NCBI RefSeq assembly: GCF_022815725.1
Contig: NZ_JALGRF010000001.1
Location: 1,054,001-1,118,000 of the forward strand
From: Streptomyces sp. APSN-46.1
GTDB lineage: Bacteria > Actinomycetota > Actinomycetes > Streptomycetales > Streptomycetaceae
Length of the DNA: 64,000 nucleotides
Reading direction: 5' to 3'
Shown here: in pieces, positions 57,697-64,000 of the stretch
Position numbering within the stretch: the first letter of the stretch is position 1
How the letters are laid out: each line of letters begins with the position of its first letter
Made by a program: the position numbers and the translations under genes
The notes under the pieces: generated by a model
Database searches by the model: none
Told to the model about the DNA's origin: nothing
The model's input: only the letters and a program-made list of their open reading frames with translations

Positions 57697-57799
57697 CCGT
57701 CACATCATGCGCGCAAGCCCCTTCCCCTGCGCATGCGAATCTGACAGCATCGTCCGCTATCCGGGACTAATCGTCCGGTTGGGGGAGGAAAAAAAGCAC

Positions 57800-60700
57800 A
57801 TGATCGGCTTCGTCGTGCGCCGGTTGCGCGGGCGATGGCCGCTCGCCGCCGCCGTATTCCTGACCGCGCTCATCACCACCACCGTGCTCACCGCGCTGCT
57901 CGCGTTCACCCGCACGGTGGGCGAGGCGGGACTGCGCCAGGCGCTCCAGGGTCCGGGCCGGGCGCGCACCACGGTCGTGGTCTCCGGCGACCATCCGGTG
58001 ACCGCCCGAGCCAAGGACGACGAGGCCGTACGGGCCTTCGCCACCGGGCTGTTCGGGCCGCTGCCGGTCGGTGTCGAGAGCCTGGCGCGCAGCCGTTCGT
58101 ACGGGCTTCCCGGCGCGCCCGCCCCCGGCAAGGACGCCGATCTGACCGTGCTCGCCGCCCTCGGCCACGACCAAGTGAGGCTGCTCGCCGGCACGTTACC
58201 CCGGGGCGTGTCGAGCCCGGGCGACCGCCGGGTTCCGGTGGCCGTTCCGCAGACGGCCCTGGCCCGGCTCGGGCTCGCCGCCGACGGCCTGCCGGCCGAG
58301 GTACGCCTCGACGACCGCTACGGCGGGGCCCCGCTCACGGTACTGGTCACCGGGGTCTACCGGGCGGCCGAGCCGGACGCCCCGTACTGGCGGCTCGATC
58401 CGCTCGGCGGCCGGGAGATCCAGATCGGCACGTTCACCACGTACGGCCCGCTGCTCGTGGACGACTCCGTCTTCACCGCCGGCGCGCTGCCGCAGAACGG
58501 CCGCGGTTCGCTCCTCACCCCCGATCTCGCCGGCGTCCACGCCGCCGACGCCGAGGCGATGCGGGCCCGCGCCGGCGGCCTGGGCATCGAGCTCCAGAAA
58601 TCCACCGGCCTCCAGCCGAGTACCGAACTGCCACAATTTTTCGGTGAATTGGCCTCCGGACAACTGGTTGCCCGGTCCAGCCTCCTGGTCGGCGCCCTGC
58701 AACTGGCCGTCCTGGCCGCCGCAGCCCTGCTGCTGGTCGCCCATCTGCTCACCGAGCGCCAGGAGTTCGAGCGTGTCCTGCTCACCGCGCGCGGCGCCTC
58801 CCGCCGCCGGCTCGGGGCGCTCACGGCGGCCGAGTCGGTGCTGCTGGCGCTGCCCGCCGCCGTTCTCGCGCCGCTGCTCACCCCACCGCTGCTGCGCCTG
58901 CTGAGCGGCGTGGGCCCGCTCGCCCAGGTGCCGCTGGAGAACACTGCCGTCACCTGGCCGCTGTGGCCGGTCGCGGCCGGCTGCGCGCTCGTCTGCGTCC
59001 TGCTGACCGCGCTGCCCGCCGTACTGCGCGGGGCCGCCGCCGGCGCCCCGCGCCTGAGCGGGCGGCGACAGGCACTCGTCGGGGGCGCGGTCCGCTCCGG
59101 TGCGGACCTCGCGCTGGTGGGGCTCGCCTTCCTCGCGTACCGCCAGCTCGACCGCTACAGCGGGGACGGCGGCGTCTCGGCGGACGGGGCCGGGGGCCTC
59201 GGCGTGGACCCGGTGCTGGTCGCCGCGCCGACGCTCGCGCTGTGCGCCGGAACGCTGCTCGTCCTGCGGCTGCTGCCGTTCGCCGCCCGGCTGGGCGGGC
59301 GGCTGGCGGCCCGGGGACGGAGTCTGGGTCCGGCGCTGGTCGGCTGGCAGCTGGCCCGCCGGCCGGGGCGGGCCACCGGGCCCGTACTGCTGCTCGTGCT
59401 CGCCGTCTCCAGCGGGGTCCTCGCCCTCGGCCAGCACACCGCGTGGTCGGACTCCCAGCGCGACCAGGCCGACTTCGCCACGGCGGGCGGGCTGCGCGTC
59501 TTCGACAGCGAGCTGGCCGCCCTGGGCCGGGGCGGCCGGTACGCGGCCCTGCCGGGCGGCGAGCGGGTGGTCCCGGTGATCCGGTCCGATCAGCGGCTGC
59601 CGGGCGGGAAGGCCGGGCAACTGCTGGTACTGGACGCCGCCGCGACCGCCGAACGGGTGCCGCTGCGCGCCGACTTGCGGGACGGACGGCCGATGCGCCG
59701 GCTGTTCGCCCCGCTCGCGGCGGACGCCCGGGGCTCGGCCGGGATCCCCCTGCCCGGCGATCCGCGGCGCATCGACATCGACGTGACGGTACGCCGCACC
59801 GGGGCCGGCAGCAGCCCCCGCCTCGGGCTGCTGCTGCGCGACCGGTTCGGGATCACCTACCAGGCACCGATGGTCCGGCTGCCGGACAGCGGGGAGGCCA
59901 TCGCGAGGCTGGACGTCGGCGCGCTGACCGACGCCCCCCTCGGGTCCGCGGCGACGCCCCTGAGCATCGCCGGGCTGCGGTTCTCGTACGCTACGGACTC
60001 GCAGAGCGGCGGGGAGCTGACCGTGCGCGGGATCTCCGTCGCCGGATCCCCGGACGGCCCGGCGGTTCCCGTCCGGGCCACCGCCCCGGCCTGGCACCTG
60101 TCGGCCCAGGGGCCGTCCCACACCAGACCGCCGGGGGTACTGCTGCCGGACGGCGCGAACGAATCCGACGGCGATGCGCCCCTGCTGCGGCTGGGCTTCA
60201 GCGGCGGCGCCTCCGGCGGCAACCAGATCGCGCTGACCATGGCCGGCGCGGGCGCCGACGACATTCCCGGGATCGCCACCCGCGCCTACCTCGCCGCCGT
60301 CGGCGCCTCTGTCGGAGACGTCGTCCCCGTCACCCTGGACGGCACCTCCGTCCCGGTACGCGTCACCGCCGCCGTGGACTCGCTGCCCGTGGCCGGGGAC
60401 ACCGCCCTGGCCATCGACGTGGGAACCGCCGGGCGGCTGATCGCGGCCCGTGGCGGGCTGGCCCTGCCTCCCCCCGACGAGTGGTGGCTGCCGGCCGCCT
60501 CCGCCCATGACCCGGCCCCCGCGCGGGCCGCCGCCGAACTGCGCGCCGGCGCCATGACCCAGCGGGTGGCGCTGCGCGAGGACGTGGCCGCCGAGCTGCT
60601 GGACGACCCGCTGAGCGCCGGCCCACAGGCCGCGCTGGCAGCGCTCGCGCTGGCCTGCGCGGTGCTGGCGGCGATCGGTTTCGCGGCCTCGGCGGCCGCC

Positions 60701-61051
60701 GCGGGCCGGGAGCGGGGCCGGGAGTTCGCCGTACTGCTGGCCCTCGGGGCGCCCCGGCGGGACCTGGCCCGCACGGCCGCCGCGGAAAGCGGTGTACTGG
60801 TCGGTCTCGGGGCCGGTGTCGGGCTGGCGTTGGGGGCGGCCATCGTGCACCTGGTGGTGCCGCTGGTGGTGCTGACCCCGTCCGCGCGCCACCCGGTGCC
60901 GGAGGTCGTCGTGGATCTGCCGACTGCCGAAACGTTGCTGCTGACCGCCGCCATCGCCGCGGTACCCCTGCTGTCGGCCGTGATCGGCAGCCGAGGCAGC
61001 CGGAACGCCAAGAACACAGCCGCTCGGCTGCGCCACGTGGAGGAGATGTGA
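57800..61051 (+). CDS. FtsX-like ABC permease, large (contains the TTA codon)
   Basis: A 1083-residue permease. The first membrane segment is at ~14-36 (PLAAAVFLTALITTTVLTAL), a large extracellular domain follows (~40-300), then segments at ~303-330, 350-380 and 400-425 (FtsX unit 1; TERQEFERVLLTARGASRRR). A second extracellular domain leads to a C-terminal FtsX unit with REFAVLLALGAPRRDLART. The ATG is preceded by GGGGGAGG. Leu133 is encoded by TTA (58196-58198), the only TTA I found in the window, so translation likely depends on bldA tRNA. It pairs with the second permease and the divergent MacB-like ATPase. Confidence 0.9.
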   Translation: MIGFVVRRLRGRWPLAAAVFLTALITTTVLTALLAFTRTVGEAGLRQALQGPGRARTTVVVSGDHPVTARAKDDEAVRAFATGLFGPLPVGVESLARSRSYGLPGAPAPGKDADLTVLAALGHDQVRLLAGTLPRGVSSPGDRRVPVAVPQTALARLGLAADGLPAEVRLDDRYGGAPLTVLVTGVYRAAEPDAPYWRLDPLGGREIQIGTFTTYGPLLVDDSVFTAGALPQNGRGSLLTPDLAGVHAADAEAMRARAGGLGIELQKSTGLQPSTELPQFFGELASGQLVARSSLLVGALQLAVLAAAALLLVAHLLTERQEFERVLLTARGASRRRLGALTAAESVLLALPAAVLAPLLTPPLLRLLSGVGPLAQVPLENTAVTWPLWPVAAGCALVCVLLTALPAVLRGAAAGAPRLSGRRQALVGGAVRSGADLALVGLAFLAYRQLDRYSGDGGVSADGAGGLGVDPVLVAAPTLALCAGTLLVLRLLPFAARLGGRLAARGRSLGPALVGWQLARRPGRATGPVLLLVLAVSSGVLALGQHTAWSDSQRDQADFATAGGLRVFDSELAALGRGGRYAALPGGERVVPVIRSDQRLPGGKAGQLLVLDAAATAERVPLRADLRDGRPMRRLFAPLAADARGSAGIPLPGDPRRIDIDVTVRRTGAGSSPRLGLLLRDRFGITYQAPMVRLPDSGEAIARLDVGALTDAPLGSAATPLSIAGLRFSYATDSQSGGELTVRGISVAGSPDGPAVPVRATAPAWHLSAQGPSHTRPPGVLLPDGANESDGDAPLLRLGFSGGASGGNQIALTMAGAGADDIPGIATRAYLAAVGASVGDVVPVTLDGTSVPVRVTAAVDSLPVAGDTALAIDVGTAGRLIAARGGLALPPPDEWWLPAASAHDPAPARAAAELRAGAMTQRVALREDVAAELLDDPLSAGPQAALAALALACAVLAAIGFAASAAAAGRERGREFAVLLALGAPRRDLARTAAAESGVLVGLGAGVGLALGAAIVHLVVPLVVLTPSARHPVPEVVVDLPTAETLLLTAAIAAVPLLSAVIGSRGSRNAKNTAARLRHVEEM

Positions 61052-63918
61052 CGGACCCGGCCGAGACACCCCCTACCGGGGCGCCCCCCGCCGCGACGCC
61101 GCAGACCGCGATGCCGCAGACCGCGACGCCTCAGACCGCGATGCCCCCCGCCGCGACAACTGCCTCGGCGCCGCCGGCCGACGCCATCCGGACCGCCGCC
61201 TCCGGGCCCGCGCCATGGGTGCGGACCAGGCTGCGCGCGACACCGACCGCCACGCTGCTCGCCGCCGCCCTGGCGTTCGTCGCCGTACTGCTGGCCGCCG
61301 GCCTGCCGCGCGCCCTGGACCGGGGCGCCGACCAGGCGCTGCGCGAGTTCCTGACGGACAAGGGCCCCACCGCGACGCACCTGTTCGCCTCCTCCCGTTC
61401 CCGGACCGGCCGGGAATCCGCCGCCGAGCTGGACTCCGTACTGGCGCACCTGCGCGCCCGGACCGGGGACGGGTTCGCCCTCACGCCCGACGGCGCGGCA
61501 CACGGCTCGCTCGGGCTGAAGTCGCGCGCCCTCCGCAACCCCGGACTCACCGCGCCCGAAGGGGTCAGGCCCCGGCTGAGCCTCGGCTACGTCAACGAGG
61601 CCCCGGAACACACCAGGCTCGTCGCCGGCCAGTGGCCCGGCGGCGGGCCGGCCGGAAAGCCGGTCCAGGTGGCGCTGTCGCGGCCCGCGGCCGAAACCCT
61701 CGGAATCCGCGTCGGCACGGTGCTGGAAGGAGACCCCTCCCTCGCCGGCCCGAACAGCGCCGAAGTGGTCGGCCTGTACGAGGCCAACGACGAGTCCGAC
61801 CCCTTCTGGAGCGACCTGCCCTGTCTCACCCGCGCCTGCTTGGCCCGCACCACCCGCGCGCTGCCGGAGTCCTACTGGCAGACGGCCGCCCTCGTCGGGA
61901 CGGACGGCCTGGGACGGCTGGCCACCTGGGGCGAAGGAGCCGTGGACTTCTGGCGGCTGTCCGTGGACACGGGCAGCCTGAACGCCCACCGGCTGCCCGA
62001 CACCCGGCGGCAGATCGCCGCGTACGTGGCCGGCCCCACCACCACGGAGCTGATGCGCGCCACGTACCGCGACGACCTGGGCATCAGATCCAAGCTGCCC
62101 GAGCTCTTCGCCGAGGCCGAGGCCCGGCGGCAGGCCGCCGCACCGCTCACCGCCACCGGTCCGGCGGGCGTCGCCGGGGTGGCCGTCGTGGTGTTCTGTC
62201 TGGCCGCCGCGCTGACCGGGGACCGGCGGGAGGCCGAGCTGACGCTCCTGCGGGCGCGGGGTGGTTCGCGCCGCGACATCCTGCGCAGGCTGCTCGGGGA
62301 GGGCGCCGTGACCGTGCTGCCGGCCGCCGTACTCGCGACCCTGCTCGCGGTGCTGCTGCTGCCGGCTCCCCGGCTGACACCGGCTCTGCTCGCGTCCGCC
62401 GCCACCACGCTCGTGATCCTGCTGGCCTTCCCCGTACGGGCCTTCGTGCTCCTGTCGGCCCGGCGCGGGCCCGGCCCGCGCCGCCGCCGGCTGGTCGGGG
62501 AGCTGCTCGTCCTCGCCGCCACCGCCCTGGCCGTGTACGGGGTCCGCTCGCGCGGCATCGCCCCCGCCGGGCAAGGGGTGGACCCGCTGCTGGTGGCGGC
62601 CCCGCTGCTGCTGGCGCTGTCCGGCGGGCTGTTGCTGGCCCGGCTCCAGCCCCTACTGGTCGGGGTACTGGCCAGGGCGGCCGGGCGGGGTTCCGGGGTG
62701 GTCGGGTTCGTCGGTCTGGCCAGGGCGGCCCGGACGGCGCGCGGTACCGGGGGCCGGGGGCGGCCTTCGGTGCTGCCGCTGGTCGCGCTGCTGCTCGCCG
62801 TCACCACGGGCGGGTTCGGGGCCACCGTGCTGGCGGCGGTGGACACTTCGCGGATGGCGGTCGCACGGCAGACGGTCGGAGGCGACGCCCATGTCACCGC
62901 GGCCGCCGGGGACTCCGTACCGGAGGCGTTCACCGAGGCGGCCGCCCGGCTGCCCGGCGTACGCACCGGCCTCTCCGTGTGGACGGACCACGAGGCCTTC
63001 CTCTTCGGCATCGCCCAGGGCTCGCCCCAGGTCACGGTGGTCGTCGCGGACCCGGTGGCGTACGCGGAGCTGGCCCGCGCCGTCGGGCGCGGACAGTTCG
63101 ACCCGGAGCTGCTCGCGGGCGAGCCGGGCGGCGGCGACGCTCCCGTGCCCGCGTTGTTCAGCGAGGACCTGGCCGGGCAGGCCGCCGACGGCACCTACCG
63201 GCTGCGGCTCGGCAACGGCGAGGAGCTGACGGCGAAACCCGTCGGCGCGGTCGACGGGACGCCGGGGCTGCCGGGTTCCGCGGCCGCCACGGTCATCCTG
63301 CCCGCCGGTCCCGCCATCGCCCGTGTGCCCCGGGCCGCCCGCCCCAACCACTGGTTCGCGATCGGCGCGGTCGAGGACGCCGGGCTGCGCGCGCTCGTAC
63401 GGGAAACGGTCCCGGCCGCCGCGGCCGAGCGCCTGCTCGTCCGGTCGAGTGCGGGGGTTTCGGCGGAGTTGGCGGCGGATCCGCTGCAACGGTCGGCGGG
63501 CCGCATGTTCTGGGCGTCGGTGGCCGGCGCCGCGGGGTTCGCGGTGCTGTCCGTACTCCTGACCCTGATCCGCGCCGCGCCCGAACGCGCCGCGCTGCTG
63601 GCACGACTGCGGACCATGGGCCTCCGGCCCCGCCAGGCCATCGCTTTGATCCTGGCCGAGGCACTGCCGCAGGCCATGGCCGCCGCGGCCGGCGGCGGCC
63701 TCCTCGCCGCGGCCGCCGTCGCCCTGCTGGGCCCGGCCGTGGACCTGTCCGCCCTGGTCGGCTCCCCCGTCCCCACCGGACTGCACCCGCAGGCCCGGCC
63801 CGTGCTGATCCAGGCGGCGGGACTGGCCACCGCCGCGGCCCTCGCCGTCCTGGCCGAAGCCGCGATATCCGGACGGCGCCAGATCACCACCGAGCTGAGA
63901 GCGGGAGACCGACAGTGA
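61048..63918 (+). CDS. FtsX-like ABC permease, large (second)
   Basis: A 956-residue permease starting with GTG in a 4-nt overlap with the first. The cytoplasmic N-terminus has a Gln-Thr-Ala-Met/Thr-Pro pentapeptide repeat (~17-35). Membrane segments are at ~65-85, ~370-395, ~425-465, ~480-530 and a C-terminal FtsX block (VLSVLLTLIRAAPERAALLA, RTMGLRPRQAIALILAEALP). It has the same overall plan as its neighbour, so the two may form a heterodimer. No TTA codon was noticed. It is coupled to a further gene by a GTGA overlap at the window end. Confidence 0.9.
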   Translation: MTDPAETPPTGAPPAATPQTAMPQTATPQTAMPPAATTASAPPADAIRTAASGPAPWVRTRLRATPTATLLAAALAFVAVLLAAGLPRALDRGADQALREFLTDKGPTATHLFASSRSRTGRESAAELDSVLAHLRARTGDGFALTPDGAAHGSLGLKSRALRNPGLTAPEGVRPRLSLGYVNEAPEHTRLVAGQWPGGGPAGKPVQVALSRPAAETLGIRVGTVLEGDPSLAGPNSAEVVGLYEANDESDPFWSDLPCLTRACLARTTRALPESYWQTAALVGTDGLGRLATWGEGAVDFWRLSVDTGSLNAHRLPDTRRQIAAYVAGPTTTELMRATYRDDLGIRSKLPELFAEAEARRQAAAPLTATGPAGVAGVAVVVFCLAAALTGDRREAELTLLRARGGSRRDILRRLLGEGAVTVLPAAVLATLLAVLLLPAPRLTPALLASAATTLVILLAFPVRAFVLLSARRGPGPRRRRLVGELLVLAATALAVYGVRSRGIAPAGQGVDPLLVAAPLLLALSGGLLLARLQPLLVGVLARAAGRGSGVVGFVGLARAARTARGTGGRGRPSVLPLVALLLAVTTGGFGATVLAAVDTSRMAVARQTVGGDAHVTAAAGDSVPEAFTEAAARLPGVRTGLSVWTDHEAFLFGIAQGSPQVTVVVADPVAYAELARAVGRGQFDPELLAGEPGGGDAPVPALFSEDLAGQAADGTYRLRLGNGEELTAKPVGAVDGTPGLPGSAAATVILPAGPAIARVPRAARPNHWFAIGAVEDAGLRALVRETVPAAAAERLLVRSSAGVSAELAADPLQRSAGRMFWASVAGAAGFAVLSVLLTLIRAAPERAALLARLRTMGLRPRQAIALILAEALPQAMAAAAGGGLLAAAAVALLGPAVDLSALVGSPVPTGLHPQARPVLIQAAGLATAAALAVLAEAAISGRRQITTELRAGDRQ

Positions 63919-64000
63919 CCAGCCCCATCTCCACCTCCACCCCCGCATCCACCCCCACCACCCTGGACCAGCTCCGCGAGCAAGCCCTCGCCGCCGCCCG
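63915..64000 (+). CDS. Start of a further gene (N-terminus only)
   Basis: GTG 63915 overlaps the permease stop by 4 nt. The first ~28 codons read MTSPISTSTPASTPTTLDQL and continue REQALAAA, a Ser/Thr/Pro-rich start. Its position suggests another component of the exporter, possibly a second ATPase, but too little is visible to assign it. Confidence 0.5.
   Translation, partial: MTSPISTSTPASTPTTLDQLREQALAAA

Overview
The window looks like part of a Streptomyces chromosome. GC is very high with strong GC bias at third codon positions. The gene families are Streptomyces-typical (rodlin, DasR-type chitinase control, large LuxR-type ATPase regulator, SpoIIE-type phosphatase, DUF5302, DUF5988), overlapping GTGA/ATGA operons are frequent, and I found only one TTA codon. 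No rRNA, canonical tRNA, CRISPR array, transposase or integrase was seen.

Layout. 1-4.0 kb: a secreted ricin-domain/GH74 xyloglucanase (cut by the window edge), a frameshifted membrane-protein remnant and an I36 peptidase-inhibitor-like protein. 4.2-16.9 kb: an MHS-type MFS transporter, a GAF/PucR regulator, a TetR regulator, a PAS/GAF/SpoIIE phosphatase, DUF5988, a GH16-like protein, YidD, an esterase-like membrane protein, a GNAT enzyme, a small conserved protein and an FUSC-type protein, closed by a strong terminator. 17.2-30.9 kb: one five-gene operon (DUF4132 protein, a 1649-residue protein, MoxR AAA+ ATPase, a DUF5682-VWA fusion, a SWIM zinc-finger protein). It matches the composition of the E. 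coli yehI/yehL/yehM/yehP/yehQ set, but the yehM- and yehP-like parts are fused, and two proteins carry very long repetitive linkers.

31-43 kb: an HNH lipoprotein, small proteins, rodlin, a GH19 chitinase under a dre-like operator, a 920-residue LuxR/AAA regulator, an S8 protease, DUF1838, DUF1996 and an ECF sigma/anti-sigma pair. 42.86-43.92 kb is the most unusual part. A DUF7873-like gene is followed on the same strand by two abutting RNA modules, each a circularly permuted tRNA. The T arm and 3' acceptor strand come first, then a 6-8 nt loop, the exactly complementary 5' acceptor strand and the D arm, and the open ends form a long imperfect stem. This is the architecture of YrlA-type bacterial Y RNAs, here without a Ro/TROVE protein nearby.

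44-64 kb: two overlapping ATP-grasp ligases, a DMT-type transporter, a decayed alcohol dehydrogenase, a DUF3995/TetR divergent pair with a tandem operator, DUF2330, and a complete ABC importer operon (binding protein, two permeases, ATPase, HAD phosphatase) facing a GntR/UTRA regulator across a palindrome. Then come a coiled-coil protein and a MacB-like exporter: an ATPase divergent from two large FtsX-type permeases, separated by five 14-bp tandem repeats. The first permease holds the TTA codon. Family names and comparisons with other organisms are from memory; base pairings, overlaps and motifs were read directly from the sequence.
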